Below, piece by piece: positions 36,477 through 46,864 of a stretch of 64,000 bases of DNA. This stretch comes from Pseudomonas bubulae (GTDB taxonomy: Bacteria; Pseudomonadota; Gammaproteobacteria; Pseudomonadales; Pseudomonadaceae). Below the pieces are notes generated by a model, which saw nothing but the letters and a program-made list of their open reading frames with translations, had not been told where the DNA came from and did not search any database. Positions within the stretch are counted from its first letter, which is position 1. Every line of letters begins with the position of its first letter. The stretch spans positions 62,001 through 126,000 of the forward strand of contig NZ_UYJA01000002.1 in assembly GCF_900618535.1 (NCBI RefSeq). The letters are read 5' to 3'. Position numbers and translations under genes: made by a program.

Positions 36477-37922
36477 TCAGTGCAAGGCTTTTTCGGCCTG
36501 TTGAATAGCCGCAAATTCCTCTTCCGGCGTACCGGCCACCAAATGGTGCCGACTGTAAAAAGCGAAGTAGGCAATTAATACTCCATAGATCACCGCAGCG
36601 CCAATCACCACCCGCGGGTCAACCAGGAAGCCGGCCACCACCGCGACACAGGCAAGCACCAAAGCAGTGCCCGAAGTGAAAATGCCGCCCGGCGTGCGAT
36701 ACGGGCGCTCCATTTTAGGGCGGCGAATACGCAGGGTGATATGCGCGGCCATCATCAGCACATAGGAAATGGTCGCGCCAAATACCGCCACCAGAATCAG
36801 CAAGTCGCCCTGGCCGGTCAGTGACAGACCAAAACCGATAATGCCGGGAATGATCAAGGCCAGCACCGGCGCCTTGCTCTTGTTGGTTTCGGACAGTTTG
36901 CGCGGCAAATAGCCGGCGCGGGACAAGGCGAAGATCTGACGTGAATAGGCGTAAATGATCGAGAAGAAGCTGGCAATCAAACCGGCCAGGCCCACCAGGT
37001 TCACAAAGCCGCCCATCCAGGTCGAGCCGCCATACGCCTTGCTCAGGGCTTAGACCAGCGGATTACCCGATGCCATCAAGTGGTGCGCGCCGGCGCCGCC
37101 CGGGCCGATCACCAGAATCAGCAGGGCAAAGGTGGCCAGAACCAGCATGGCGCCGATCAGCCCGCGAGGCAGGTCACGCTTGGGGTTCTTGGTTTCTTCA
37201 GCAGCCAGCGGCACGCCTTCGACAGCGAGGAAAAACCAGATCGCATAAGGGATGGCTGCCCAGACACCGACATAACCGAAGGGCAGAAATGCGCTGGCGC
37301 CCTTGGCCTCGGTGACCGGGATATCCAGCAGGTTGGCGACGCTGAAGTGCGGCACCATCGCGACCAGAAACACCCCCAGGGCAATGGCCGCCACGGCGGT
37401 GATGATGAACATCAGCTTGAGCGCTTCCCCGACCCCGAAAATATGGATGCCGATAAAGATGATGTAGAACGCCAGGTAGATCATCCAGCCGCCAATACCG
37501 AACAGCGACTCGCAATAGGCGCCGATAAAACAGGCAATCGCGGCAGGGGCGATGGCATATTCAATCAGGATCGCCGTACCGGTGAGGAACCCGCCCCACG
37601 GCCCGAAAGCACTGCGGGCAAAGCCGTAGCCGCCACCGGCAGTGGGGATCATCGAGGACAGTTCGGCCAGTGAAAAGCACATGCACAAGTACATGGTGGC
37701 CATCAGCAATGTGGCGATAAACATTCCGCCCCAGCCGCCCTGGGCCAGGCCGAAGTTCCAGCCGGCGTAGTCGCCGGAAATCACATAGGCCACGCCCAGG
37801 CCCACCAGCAGGACCCAGCCGGCAGCGCCTTTTTTCAGTTCACGTTGTTGGAAATAATCGGAGCCGACTTTTTCAAAATCGACAGAGGACGCCGCCGCAG
37901 CGGCAGTAGGTTCGCTAGGCAT
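36477..37922 (-). pseudogene. eat: Ethanolamine permease gene interrupted by an in-frame stop
   Basis: The full frame would encode 481 residues of an APC-superfamily permease. Residues 1-290 (LVGLGVAYVISGDYAGWNFG, MIPTAGGGYGFARSAFGPWG, VPLAAEETKNPKRDLPRG, ending HHLMASGNPLV) are followed by TAA at 37050-37052. The same frame then continues ALSKAYGGSTWMGGFVNLVG for the remaining helices. I recall NPLVEAL here in relatives, so a single GAA-to-TAA change explains it. The promoter-side ribosome site AGGTGA and both halves look otherwise intact, which suggests a recent mutation or a sequencing error. Reinitiation at the ATG at 37016 could yield only a 179-residue fragment. Confidence 0.85.
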
Positions 37923-38019
37923 GGGAATTCACCTGTTCTTTTATAGTTTGAGAAAATATGACAGGGAGATAAGCAAGAGCTAGGCCAGAAGGCCCGGTGT
38001 AGAGCTATTGATGCCAGTT

Positions 38020-38107
38020 TGTGGGAGCGGGCTTGCTCGCGATGCAGGCGCTGCGGTCGTTCAGTACAGCGCAGCGATCCTTTCGCGAACAAGCCCGCTC
38101 CTACAGG
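38020..38107. repeat. REP pair, copy 4
   Basis: TTGTGGGAGCGGGCTTGCTC on the left and GCGAACAAGCCCGCTCCTAC on the right enclose about 42 bases. It sits between the exaC stop and the permease gene and could lower read-through from exaC into eat-eutBC. Confidence 0.88.
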
Positions 38108-38115
38108 GTTCTGGG

Positions 38116-39636
38116 TTAGAAGAAACCCAGCGGGTTGATGTCGTAGCTCACCAGCAGGTTTTTGGTCTGTTGGTAGTGGTCGAGCATCATTTTGTGGGTT
38201 TCACGGCCGACGCCGGATTTTTTGTACCCGCCGAACGCGGCGTGTGCCGGGTAGAGGTGGTAACAGTTGGTCCACACGCGACCCGCCTTGATGGCACGGC
38301 CCATGCGATAGGCGCGGTTGATGTCGCGGGTCCACAGGCCGGCGCCGAGGCCAAACTCGGTGTCGTTGGCAATCGCCAGCGCTTCGGCTTCGTCCTTGAA
38401 GGTGGTGATGCTGACCACCGGGCCAAAGATTTCTTCCTGGAAGACGCGCATTTTGTTGGTGCCCTTGAGCAGGGTCGGCTGGATGTAATAGCCGGTTGCC
38501 AGATCGCCTTCGAGCTTGGCTACGGCACCGCCGGTCAGCAGTTCAGCGCCTTCGTTCCTGGCAATTTCAAGGTAGGACAGGATCTTGTCGAATTGCTGTT
38601 CGGAGGCCTGGGCGCCGACCATGGTGTCGGTGTCCAGCGGGTCTCCACGCTTGATTGCCTCGACCTTGCGCATCACCACTTTCATAAAGTCGTCGTAGAT
38701 CGACTCCTGCACCAGCGCCCGCGACGGGCAGGTGCACACTTCGCCCTGGTTGAAGAATGCCAGCACCAGACCTTCAGCGGCTTTTTCAATAAAGGCCGGC
38801 TCGGCCTGCATGATGTCTTCGAAGAAGATGTTTGGCGACTTGCCACCCAGTTCCACGGTCGACGGGATGATGTTCTCGGCGGCACATTTCATGATGTGAG
38901 CGCCTACAGGTGTGGAGCCAGTAAAGGCGATCTTGGCAATGCGTTTGCTGGTAGCCAGCGCTTCGCCTGCTTCTTTACCGAACCCCTGCACGACGTTGAG
39001 GACGCCCGGTGGCAGCAGGTCGCCGATCAGTTCCATAAAAACGGTGATGCTCAGCGGCGTTTGTTCAGCCGGTTTGAGCACGATGCAGTTGCCCGCCGCC
39101 AGTGCAGGGGCAAGTTTCCAGGCGGCCATCAGCAGCGGGAAGTTCCACGGAATGATCTGCCCGACCACGCCCAGCGGTTCGTGGATGTGATACGCCACGG
39201 TATTGCCGTCAATTTCGGCGGCGCTGCCTTCTTGAGCGCGGATGCAGCCGGCGTAGTAACGGAAATGATCCGCGGCCAGCGGCACGTCGGCGTTCAGGGT
39301 TTCGCGTACGGCTTTGCCGTTGTCCCAGGTTTCGGTAATGGCCAGCAGTTCGAGGTTTTGCTCAATGCGGTCAGCAATCTTCAGCAACACCAGCGAACGT
39401 GCCTGCACTGAGGTCGCGCCCCAGGCATCAGCAGCGGCGTGGGCAGCGTCGAGGGCTTTTTCGATGTCTTCGGCAGTAGAACGCGGGAATTCGGCAATGG
39501 CTTTGCCGTTGACCGGCGAGGTGTTGGTGAAGTACTGGCCTTTGACCGGTGCCACGAATTCGCCGCCGATGTAGTTACCGTAACGGCTCTTGAACGAAAC
39601 AATCGAGCCTTCAGTACCGGGTTGTGCGTAACGCAT
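38116..39636 (-). CDS. exaC: NAD-dependent acetaldehyde dehydrogenase (ExaC-like)
   Basis: The protein has 506 residues starting [20 protein letters not shown], closely like P. aeruginosa ExaC. It has [20 protein letters not shown], the cofactor loop [23 protein letters not shown], the general base in [15 protein letters not shown] and the nucleophile in [13 protein letters not shown]. It would oxidise the acetaldehyde released by EutBC to acetate. A sigma-54 type promoter lies 65-80 bases upstream, and AGGAG precedes the ATG. It is the first gene of the exaC-eat-eutB-eutC set. Confidence 0.95.
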   Translation of the reverse strand: MRYAQPGTEGSIVSFKSRYGNYIGGEFVAPVKGQYFTNTSPVNGKAIAEFPRSTAEDIEKALDAAHAAADAWGATSVQARSLVLLKIADRIEQNLELLAITETWDNGKAVRETLNADVPLAADHFRYYAGCIRAQEGSAAEIDGNTVAYHIHEPLGVVGQIIPWNFPLLMAAWKLAPALAAGNCIVLKPAEQTPLSITVFMELIGDLLPPGVLNVVQGFGKEAGEALATSKRIAKIAFTGSTPVGAHIMKCAAENIIPSTVELGGKSPNIFFEDIMQAEPAFIEKAAEGLVLAFFNQGEVCTCPSRALVQESIYDDFMKVVMRKVEAIKRGDPLDTDTMVGAQASEQQFDKILSYLEIARNEGAELLTGGAVAKLEGDLATGYYIQPTLLKGTNKMRVFQEEIFGPVVSITTFKDEAEALAIANDTEFGLGAGLWTRDINRAYRMGRAIKAGRVWTNCYHLYPAHAAFGGYKKSGVGRETHKMMLDHYQQTKNLLVSYDINPLGFF

Positions 39637-39700
39637 GGTGAGTGTCTCCTGGCTTTATTGTGCTTATGGGAAGACGCGCTGTGGCGCTGGCAAAAGTATG

Positions 39701-39716
39701 AGCAAGGGCTGGGCCA
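39701..39716 (-). promoter_or_regulatory. Sigma-54 (-24/-12) promoter of exaC
   Basis: On the minus strand the sequence TGGCCCAGCCCTTGCT matches the RpoN consensus TGGCACGNNNNTTGCW except at two non-core positions; the invariant GG and GC are correctly spaced. Transcription would start about 12 bases after the GC, leaving a leader of roughly 55 bases before the exaC ATG. The divergent gene encodes a sigma-54 activator. Confidence 0.85.
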
Positions 39717-39780
39717 TCTTTGTGCAGGCCTTGTCTTCCAAGGCTTTGCGGGTTTTACCCGGTCGTTGGGGAGAGGGGCT

Positions 39781-39832
39781 TGTGGCACACCTGATACAGC
39801 TGTGGTGACAATTTGTACCAGTCTTGGCACAA
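39781..39832. promoter_or_regulatory. Candidate EatR upstream activating sites
   Basis: Two TGT-N12-ACA sites: TGTGGCACACCTGATACA (39781-39798) and the core of TTGTACCAGTCTTGGCACAA (39813-39832). The second is an 8-bp inverted repeat with one mismatch. AcoR/MimR-type activators bind TGT-N10-12-ACA. They lie about 90-140 bp upstream of the predicted exaC transcription start, a normal enhancer distance. The rest of the 346-base divergent gap shows nothing else clear. Confidence 0.6.
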
Positions 39833-39982
39833 CCGATGACCGGCCGGTCAGTTCGCGATTGCAAAGGCCGGTGAGCAAGAGGATGCTGGGCGTTCGGTTT
39901 GGACTGGATCTTTGTTGCCGCTGAGGGCGAGTTGCCTCTGTTGAGCACGGGACCACCGAGACAGAGCGGAGAACAATAAGAA

Positions 39983-41863
39983 ATGCACAGCACCGATTTG
40001 CGCCGTCACGCACGGCAAGTCATTGATGTCACCCGCGGTCGCCCGCAAGGGTGTGACCCGTCCATCGTCCGTTCCTGGCAGCGTTGCCTGGAGGACTATC
40101 ACCTCGATCCTGCGCAAACCATCGCCCCGACCGTACTTGAGCAAGGCCGTATCCTTGAAGGCCGCGAGCGTTTGCAGCAGGTGCTGAAAATTGCCGGTCA
40201 CGAAATGAACAGCCTGCATCAGCAACTCTCCGGTGCCGGGCACGCGGTGCTATTGACTGATGCCCGTGGCGTGATCCTCAACTGTGTCACTGCCCCCTCC
40301 GAACGCAAGGTGTTCGAGCAGGCGGGGCTGTGGCTGGGGGCCGACTGGAGCGAAGCCAGGGAGGGTACCAACGGCATCGGTACCTGCCTGGTCGAGCGTC
40401 AGGCACTGACCATCCATCAGGATGAACACTTTCGTGGCCGGCACACCGGGCTGACCTGCTCGGCCAGCCCGGTGTTCGATCCGCAGGGCGAATTGCTGGC
40501 GGTGCTCGACGTGTCTTCGGCCCGCCATGAGGCTTCCCGTCAGAGCCAGTTTCATACGATGGCGCTGGTTAATCTGTCAGCGAAAATCATCGAAAACAGC
40601 TACTTCCTCGGGCACTTTCAGAATCAGTGGCTGCTGCGTTTTCATCTGCACGCCGAGTCTGTCGGATTGTTCAGCGAAGGCATGCTGGCGTTTGATGGCG
40701 ACGGAGTTATAGGCGCGGTTAACCAGAGTGCCCTGAACCTGCTAGGGCATGTGCGTGGCAGTTTGCTCGGGCAATCGGTCGACAGTGTTTTCGATTGCCC
40801 GCGGGATGAGCTTTTCAGTCGGGCCACCCTCCAGGCGAATGCCAGTTGGCCGCTGCATACCCGCGACGGGCGTCGATTATTTGCGGCACTGCGCGGCCAA
40901 CCACGGAACGGGCCTGCCCCGGTCATGGTGCAAGCCGAGCCACCGCGCCCGAGCAGCATCTGCCTGGGTGATGAGGCCCTGCAGACGGATTTTCGCCGGG
41001 CATTACGGGTGTTTGAGCGCGATGTGCCGCTGTTGGTCAATGGTGAAACCGGCTCCGGCAAAGAAGCCTTTGCCAAGGCTGTGCATCAAGCCAGCTTGCG
41101 CAGCAGCAAGCCGTTTGTGGCGCTCAACTGCGCGTCGATCCCCGAAAGCCTGATCGAGAGTGAACTGTTCGGCTATCGCGGTGGTAGTTTTACCGGGGCA
41201 CGCAAGGAAGGCATGCAGGGCAAGTTGCAGCAGGCCGATGGCGGCACCCTGTTTTTGGATGAAATTGGCGATATGCCGCTGGGGTTGCAAACCCGGTTGT
41301 TAAGAGTGCTGGAGGACCGTGTGGTGGTGCCCATTGGTGGCGAGCCGATGGCGGTCAACGTGCGCATTATCAGCGCCACCCACCGTAACTTGCAGGAGCG
41401 GGTGGCGGACGGCAGTTTTCGTGAAGACCTGTATTACCGCCTTAATGGACTGGAAATCGGTTTGCCAGCGTTGCGCGAGCGCACGGACAAATCGCAGTTG
41501 CTGGACTTCTTGCTGGCCGAAGAGGCGGGAGGGCAGCGCCTGTTTATCAGCCCGGCGGCACGTGAGGCGTTGCTGGATTTTGCCTGGCCAGGCAACGTGC
41601 GTCAGCTGCGCAATGTGCTGCGAACCCTGGCTGCACTCTGCGAAAACGACGTGATCCAGTACGAAGATCTGCCGGCCACTATTCGCCTGGCTCCGCCCAA
41701 AGCCCCTGAAGCATGTGAATACCCGCTTGAGGATGCCGAAAAGCAGGCCTTGTTGCTGGCGCTCGAACTGCACCGCTGGCATATGACCCATACCGCGCTG
41801 CAACTGGGGGTGAGCCGCAACACCCTGTATAGAAAGCTGCGCAAGCATGGGATTGAGCGGTAA
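39983..41863 (+). CDS. eatR: Sigma-54-dependent activator of ethanolamine catabolism (EatR/AcoR type)
   Basis: The protein has 626 residues: an N-terminal GAF/AcoR region (to about 200; EGTNGIGTCLVERQALTIHQ, FDPQGELLAVLDVSS), a PAS-like part, an AAA+ domain with Walker A GETGSGKE near residue 354, a sigma-54 loop near 400 reading GSFTGA (GAFTGA variant), and GTLFLDEIGDMPLGLQTRLLR. A Fis-type helix-turn-helix closes the protein (ALQLGVSRNTLYRKLRKHG). PA4021 in P. aeruginosa (EatR) has this place and role. The divergent exaC promoter has matching -24/-12 and TGT-N12-ACA elements. GGAGAA precedes the ATG. Confidence 0.92.
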   Translation: MHSTDLRRHARQVIDVTRGRPQGCDPSIVRSWQRCLEDYHLDPAQTIAPTVLEQGRILEGRERLQQVLKIAGHEMNSLHQQLSGAGHAVLLTDARGVILNCVTAPSERKVFEQAGLWLGADWSEAREGTNGIGTCLVERQALTIHQDEHFRGRHTGLTCSASPVFDPQGELLAVLDVSSARHEASRQSQFHTMALVNLSAKIIENSYFLGHFQNQWLLRFHLHAESVGLFSEGMLAFDGDGVIGAVNQSALNLLGHVRGSLLGQSVDSVFDCPRDELFSRATLQANASWPLHTRDGRRLFAALRGQPRNGPAPVMVQAEPPRPSSICLGDEALQTDFRRALRVFERDVPLLVNGETGSGKEAFAKAVHQASLRSSKPFVALNCASIPESLIESELFGYRGGSFTGARKEGMQGKLQQADGGTLFLDEIGDMPLGLQTRLLRVLEDRVVVPIGGEPMAVNVRIISATHRNLQERVADGSFREDLYYRLNGLEIGLPALRERTDKSQLLDFLLAEEAGGQRLFISPAAREALLDFAWPGNVRQLRNVLRTLAALCENDVIQYEDLPATIRLAPPKAPEACEYPLEDAEKQALLLALELHRWHMTHTALQLGVSRNTLYRKLRKHGIER

Positions 41864-41873
41864 TGCTTAAAAG

Positions 41874-41983
41874 CCCCTCACCCCAACCGTCTCCCGGAGG
41901 GTGAGGGGGCTGACCTGAGGCGTTGCGCAAATCCGCTTTTGCTTTTAGTCGCCTCTCCCTCAGGGAGAGGGCTAGGGTGAGGG
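41874..41983. repeat. CCCTCACCC/GGGTGAGGG element, copy 2
   Basis: CCCCTCACCCCAACCGTCTC on the left and GAGAGGGCTAGGGTGAGGG on the right, with the core GGCGTTGCGCAAATCCGC nearly identical to copy 1. It fills the gap after eatR and just before mpl. Confidence 0.87.
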
Positions 41984-42052
41984 TTTCAGAATCATCAGGT
42001 GCGAAAAGAACCTTGCTACGCTACCCTTCGCCGATGGTTTACGAGGTCAACT

Positions 42053-43402
42053 ATGCACATTCATATTTTGGGTATTTGCGGCACTTTCATGGGGTCGCTG
42101 GCGGTTCTGGCCAAAGAACTGGGCCATCACGTTACTGGCTCAGACGCCAACGTCTATCCGCCGATGAGCACCCAGCTGCAGGCTCAAGGTATTGAACTAA
42201 CCCAGGGCTATGACCCGGTTCAGCTCGATCCGGCGCCAGATGTAGTGGTGATCGGCAATGCGCTGTCCCGTGGCAACCCCGCAGTTGAGTACGTGCTCAA
42301 CAAGGGCCTGCCTTACGTGTCCGGCCCACAATGGCTGGCTGACCATGTGCTGCAAGGCCGCTGGGTACTGGCCGTGGCAGGTACCCACGGTAAAACCACG
42401 ACCAGCAGCATGCTGGCCTGGGTGCTGGAGTACGCGGGCATGGCCCCGGGTTTCCTGATTGGCGGTGTGCCGCAGAACTTTGCCGTGTCGGCCCGTCTGG
42501 GTGATACGCCGTTCTTTGTGGTAGAAGCCGATGAATATGACAGCGCCTTTTTCGACAAGCGCTCGAAGTTTGTCCACTACCGTCCGCGCACGGCAATCCT
42601 CAACAATCTCGAGTTCGATCACGCTGACATCTTCCCGGACTTGCCGGCCATTGAGCGGCAATTCCACCATTTGGTGCGCACTATCCCGAGTGAAGGGCTG
42701 GTTATCCACCCGACCACCGAGCCTGCATTGCAGCGTGTAATCGAAATGGGCTGCTGGACGCCGGTACAAACCACGGGCGTCGATGGTCAATGGCAAGCCA
42801 GGCTGCTCAGTGATGACGGCTCTCGCTTTGAGGTGCTGTTTGACGGCGCGCTGCAAGGTACCGTCGATTGGAACATGACCGGCCAGCATAACGTGGCCAA
42901 CGCCCTGGCGACCCTGGCCGCAGCGCGCCATGTCGGCGTGGTGCCGAGCATGGCGATAGATGGGTTGAGCGCTTTCAAAAGCGTGAAACGACGTATGGAG
43001 AAAGTCGCCGAAGTCCACGGCATTACCCTCTACGACGACTTTGCCCACCATCCGACTGCGATCGCGACCACCCTCGATGGCCTGCGCAAGCACATTGGTG
43101 ACGCGCCCTTGATCGCGGTGATTGAGCCGCGCTCCAACTCCATGAAGCTCGGAGCCCACCGTGATGGCCTGCCGCAAAGCGTGGTGCAGGCGGATCATGT
43201 GGTCTGGTATGCCCCGGCCAATCTGGGTTGGGATCTGGCCGCGACGGTGGCATCGAGCCCGGTGCCGACCAAGGTGTGCGATTCGCTGGACGCCATCATT
43301 GCCGAGGTCAAGGCCCAGGTTAAGCCCGGTACCCATGTGGTGATCATGAGCAATGGCGGCTTCGGCGGGCTGCATGGCAAGCTGGCGGAAGCGCTGCAAT
43401 GA
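42053..43402 (+). CDS. mpl: Murein peptide ligase Mpl
   Basis: The protein has 449 residues: N-terminal [21 protein letters not shown] (Rossmann-type UDP-binding), ATP loop [35 protein letters not shown] and the C-terminal [16 protein letters not shown] and [13 protein letters not shown]. It joins recycled L-Ala-gamma-D-Glu-meso-Dap to UDP-MurNAc. The ATG is placed by GAGG eight bases upstream. The next gene, ubiX, overlaps by 4 bp. LdcA, also in this window, acts in the same recycling route. Confidence 0.96.
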   Translation: MHIHILGICGTFMGSLAVLAKELGHHVTGSDANVYPPMSTQLQAQGIELTQGYDPVQLDPAPDVVVIGNALSRGNPAVEYVLNKGLPYVSGPQWLADHVLQGRWVLAVAGTHGKTTTSSMLAWVLEYAGMAPGFLIGGVPQNFAVSARLGDTPFFVVEADEYDSAFFDKRSKFVHYRPRTAILNNLEFDHADIFPDLPAIERQFHHLVRTIPSEGLVIHPTTEPALQRVIEMGCWTPVQTTGVDGQWQARLLSDDGSRFEVLFDGALQGTVDWNMTGQHNVANALATLAAARHVGVVPSMAIDGLSAFKSVKRRMEKVAEVHGITLYDDFAHHPTAIATTLDGLRKHIGDAPLIAVIEPRSNSMKLGAHRDGLPQSVVQADHVVWYAPANLGWDLAATVASSPVPTKVCDSLDAIIAEVKAQVKPGTHVVIMSNGGFGGLHGKLAEALQ

Positions 43403-44028
43403 GTGGCCCGGAACGCATAACCCTGGCGGTCACCGGTGCTTCCGGCATGCCGTACGCCTTGCGCCTGCTCGATTGCCTGGTGCGCGAAGACCGCGAAGTC
43501 CACTTCCTGATCTCCAAGGCCGCACAATTGGTCATGGCAACCGAAACGGATGTCAGCCTGCCGCCAAAGCCACAAGCAATGCAGGCTTTTCTGACTGAAT
43601 ACACGGGCGCTGCCGCAGGGCAGATTCGCGTATACGGCAAGGAGGACTGGATGTCGCCCGTGGCTTCGGGGTCGGGAGCACCCGCTGCGATGGTGGTGGT
43701 GCCGTGTTCCACCGGCACCCTGTCGGGGATTGCCACCGGCGCTTGCAACAACCTGATCGAGCGGGCCGCAGACGTGACGCTCAAGGAGCGTCGCCAGCTG
43801 ATTCTGGTGCCGCGTGAGGCGCCGTATTCCAGTATCCATCTGGAGAACATGCTCAAGCTGTCCAATATGGGCGCGGTAATAGTGCCTGCATCGCCCGGCT
43901 TTTATCATCAACCGCAGACTATCGATGACCTGGTGGATTTTGTGGTGGCGCGCATTCTCAACCTGCTCAATATCCCCCAAGACATGCTCCCGCGCTGGGG
44001 CGAGTACCATGTGGGCGGCGATGAGTAA
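43399..44028 (+). CDS. ubiX: Flavin prenyltransferase UbiX
   Basis: The protein has 209 residues: [20 protein letters not shown] (FMN loop), [53 protein letters not shown] and [26 protein letters not shown]. It makes prenylated FMN for the UbiD decarboxylase in ubiquinone synthesis. It is coupled to mpl by an ATGA overlap, and the following lipoprotein gene starts inside its last codons. Confidence 0.97.
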   Translation: MSGPERITLAVTGASGMPYALRLLDCLVREDREVHFLISKAAQLVMATETDVSLPPKPQAMQAFLTEYTGAAAGQIRVYGKEDWMSPVASGSGAPAAMVVVPCSTGTLSGIATGACNNLIERAADVTLKERRQLILVPREAPYSSIHLENMLKLSNMGAVIVPASPGFYHQPQTIDDLVDFVVARILNLLNIPQDMLPRWGEYHVGGDE

Positions 44029-44308
44029 GGCGCTATTGGCCCTGCTGGTGGCGGCTCTGGTTTGTGGTTGCGCCAGCGTGCGAACGCTGGATGCGGCCAA
44101 ACCGGGCGCTCCCGTTGTGTACTCGGGTACGCGGCTGGACGTGTATGCCCTTGAGGGCGGGTGCTGTGCCAAGGATCGCTTTGGCGCCGAGGCTCCGCGC
44201 TATCCGGGCCTGGACCTGCCCGCCAGCGCGTTGCTCGATACCGTGCTATTGCCGTTGTCCGTGCTGACGGTGCTGGGTGTCGGGTTTCAGGCCAGCGGTG
44301 GTTTGTAG
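44021..44308 (+). CDS. YceK/YidQ-type small lipoprotein
   Basis: The protein has 95 residues. The signal peptide [14 protein letters not shown] ends in a lipobox Cys, then [23 protein letters not shown], which matches the YceK/YidQ pattern (VYSGTR...D), and a hydrophobic tail ([13 protein letters not shown]). The function is unknown; related proteins are small outer-membrane or envelope lipoproteins. The start overlaps the ubiX stop by eight bases, so it is co-translated. Confidence 0.87.
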   Translation: MSKALLALLVAALVCGCASVRTLDAAKPGAPVVYSGTRLDVYALEGGCCAKDRFGAEAPRYPGLDLPASALLDTVLLPLSVLTVLGVGFQASGGL

Positions 44309-44324
44309 CCAGCAGGGCGGGTGA

Positions 44325-44966
44325 CTATTTACCCAGCTTGCGCAACTCATCGGATTCGATCACCCGCACGCCGTCCTGTTCTTCCAGTGCCAGGCGCCAC
44401 AGCGCACGGGCCAGCTGGCAGGCTTCGATACCGTGGTACTTGCCCGGAATCAGTTTGGACAGTGGCCCGGCGATCTGTTCGGCCAGACGTGGCTCGACGC
44501 GATCGCCCAGTAGCAGGGAAGGACGGGCAATGGTCAGTTGCGGCCAGTTTTGCGCGCGCAGCGACTGCTCCATTTCACCCTTGACCCGGTTATAGAACAC
44601 CGAGGACTTGGGGTCGGCGCCGATGGCACTGACCACCACCAGATGGCGTGCGCCCATTTCCCGCGCGCGTTTGGCGAAAGCCACCACCATGTCGTGATCC
44701 ACCGCGCGGAAGGCTGCCTCGGAACCTGCCTGCTTGATCGTGGTGCCCAGGCAGCAGAAGGCGACATCGACCCGGCCACTGAGTTGAGGCAGGAACACGG
44801 CGGGGTCACCTACCGGGTTTTCCAGGTGCGGATGCGCCGCCAGAGGCTTGCGTGAAGGGGCGAGCACGCGGGTGATGGTGGGCTCGTTGAGCAGGCGGTC
44901 AAGTAGCAGTTCGCCGGTAAGGCCGGTAGCGCCTGCGAGCAAAATATGTGAAGGCGTCAAGTGCAT
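44325..44966 (-). CDS. NAD(P)H-binding oxidoreductase (YwnB/HTATIP2-like)
   Basis: An atypical SDR of 213 residues with [19 protein letters not shown] at the N-terminus, [30 protein letters not shown] (the CLGTT motif of the HTATIP2 group) and [26 protein letters not shown], where Y and K form the YxxxK pair (YNRVK). The ATG at MHLTPSH follows GGGAG. Substrates of this group are mostly unknown; some are assembly or chaperone factors. It is convergent with the small lipoprotein gene, with only 16 bases between. Confidence 0.88.
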   Translation of the reverse strand: MHLTPSHILLAGATGLTGELLLDRLLNEPTITRVLAPSRKPLAAHPHLENPVGDPAVFLPQLSGRVDVAFCCLGTTIKQAGSEAAFRAVDHDMVVAFAKRAREMGARHLVVVSAIGADPKSSVFYNRVKGEMEQSLRAQNWPQLTIARPSLLLGDRVEPRLAEQIAGPLSKLIPGKYHGIEACQLARALWRLALEEQDGVRVIESDELRKLGK

Positions 44967-45015
44967 AATGTTTCTCCCTTGATACAACCAGCTTAGCCAT
45001 TCCAGGGTTATTTGC

Positions 45016-46698
45016 TTACTGCAAAGCCTGTTTCGCTTGTTGTTGACGCAAGCGTTGCCAGTGGTTCAGAACGCCTTTTGGCGCCCAGATTTGCGGTTCG
45101 GATGGCTCGTAGCCATCCGCTTGTTCGCGTTCGGCCACGTACTGCCTGGCCAGTTTGAAGGCTTTTTGCAGGTCGTCGGTCTGGTTCAGCGCCTGAGCAA
45201 ACAAGGCATTGCCGAAGTAGGTAAAGTCGGCTTCTTCAGAGCAGCCAAAAGACACGCGGTCAGCCTGGGATGCGGTCATGATCAGGGTTTTTTCATCCTT
45301 GAGCGCGGGGATAAAACCGCCTGAATAGCAGGATGAAATCACGATGATCTTGTCGCGGTTTTTCAGGGGGGCCAAGGCTGCAGCCAGTTCGTCGGCGGGC
45401 AGGTCTGCCAGCTCCATGCGCGGTTGATCGAGTACCAGCTCGTGTTCCTGGGTGCCGTGGCTGGTCAGATAAATGAAAATCAGGTCTTCAGGGCCGGTGC
45501 GCCCGGCCAGGGTTTTTGCCGCGCGGTACAGGTTTTCGCGGGTGGCCATGGGGCGATCGAGCAGATGGTCGCGGTGGTTCACCAGGGTGATCCGGCCACG
45601 GCTGCCAAAACGGCTGGCCAGCATGTCGCTGACGTAATCGGCTTCGCGCTTGAACACGCTCTGCTTGCCGTCCCCCGCCAGCACCAGGCTGTACAGCTCG
45701 ATTGCCGGGGTGGATGGGGCAACGCCGTCCAGCGCCTTGTTGAGCAATGTGCCCTGGTTGAGCAGCCCCAGCTCCAGCGGGTCGGGCAAGACTGTCCCTT
45801 TGGCATCGCGCACTCGCTGGCCGTTGAGCCAGTAGCCGCTTTGTACGGTACCGTCGCTCAGGGTCAGGGTGCCCTGGCCCTGATAGGTGTCTGCGGCGAA
45901 CTCGCCAACATAGGTGCTGCCGTCGGGCAGGCTCAAATGGCCGGGACCATTGAAGCGCCACTCGTTGAACATGCCGCTGTAGTGGCTGCCGTCGATGCCT
46001 GTCAGTTCGCCCTTGCCGGTTAAAGCGCCGTCTTTGAAGTCGCCGCTCCACACATCGCCGTCGGCATTCTCATAGCGGCCCTTGCCGTTGAGCTGGTTGT
46101 GCTTGAACGCGCCCTCGTACTGGTCGCCGTCGGCGCTGTTGAAGATACCGTTGCCTTCAAGTTCGCCATTGACGAACTCGCCGACGAACTCATTGCCGCT
46201 GGCATCGCTGCGCCTGCCGGTGCCGTGGGGTTTGCCGTGGGCAAACTGGCCCTGGTACTGGCTGCCGTCTTCCAGCTCCAGATGGCCATCGCCCGAGAAC
46301 TGGTCATCCTTGAAGTCGCCGCGATAGCTCAGGGTGCCTTGCTTGAGCGTGCCCTCGCCCTCGCGGTTGCCCAGCTTGAACCCGCCCTCGTAGGTGCTGT
46401 CGTGGGTGGTCAGGCGGCCATGGCCGCTGTACAGGCCTTGCGCGAAACCGCCGCGATAGCTATCGCCATTGCTGGCGTGCCACTCGCCCTGGCCGTGCCA
46501 CTGGCCATTTTTGAACTCCCCTGCGTACCAATTGCCATTCGGATAGTCGATACGGCCCTGGCCCTGCAGCAACCCGTTGACCACTTCGCCTCGATAGCGC
46601 CCGCCATCGGGCAGGCGTGCGTCGGGCGGTAACAGTGATTCACCGTCTCCACAGGCCGTCAGCAGCAGGGTCAAAGCAAGGGGGGCAAATGGGCGCAT
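45016..46698 (-). CDS. Lipoprotein with twelve MORN repeats and a C13 caspase-like peptidase domain
   Basis: The protein has 560 residues. The signal peptide [10 protein letters not shown] gives lipid-modified Cys16, followed by Gly-Asp (Asp at +3). Residues 35-310 hold about twelve MORN units of roughly 23 residues with the pattern Y-x-G-x-F-x-x-G-x-x-x-G-x-G ([28 protein letters not shown] and so on). The C-terminal domain (about 340-545) is a peptidase C13/caspase-like fold: His414 in YLTSHGTQ and Cys457 in [10 protein letters not shown] form the dyad, and the S1 region reads [13 protein letters not shown]. It is an envelope-anchored protease candidate; its target is unknown. Confidence 0.88.
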   Translation of the reverse strand: MRPFAPLALTLLLTACGDGESLLPPDARLPDGGRYRGEVVNGLLQGQGRIDYPNGNWYAGEFKNGQWHGQGEWHASNGDSYRGGFAQGLYSGHGRLTTHDSTYEGGFKLGNREGEGTLKQGTLSYRGDFKDDQFSGDGHLELEDGSQYQGQFAHGKPHGTGRRSDASGNEFVGEFVNGELEGNGIFNSADGDQYEGAFKHNQLNGKGRYENADGDVWSGDFKDGALTGKGELTGIDGSHYSGMFNEWRFNGPGHLSLPDGSTYVGEFAADTYQGQGTLTLSDGTVQSGYWLNGQRVRDAKGTVLPDPLELGLLNQGTLLNKALDGVAPSTPAIELYSLVLAGDGKQSVFKREADYVSDMLASRFGSRGRITLVNHRDHLLDRPMATRENLYRAAKTLAGRTGPEDLIFIYLTSHGTQEHELVLDQPRMELADLPADELAAALAPLKNRDKIIVISSCYSGGFIPALKDEKTLIMTASQADRVSFGCSEEADFTYFGNALFAQALNQTDDLQKAFKLARQYVAEREQADGYEPSEPQIWAPKGVLNHWQRLRQQQAKQALQ

Positions 46699-46864
46699 AA
46701 CGGGATCCGGATAATTAAGCCACCGAGTATGCCGCAGCAATGGAAGCTGTCTATAGGCCCGGATGAAACATCGGCAGTTATTGTATGCCAAGGTGCAAGC
46801 CTGGGCCGTTGGTCGGTAGGACGTGCTTATAATGCGGCACAAAAATATTCGCTGGAGAGGTGAA

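Noticed and set aside
37014..37049. Two separate permease genes instead of one broken gene
   Set aside because: The two open parts are in the same frame, joined by 12 codons of normal permease sequence after the TAA, and the second part has no ribosome site at its first ATG.
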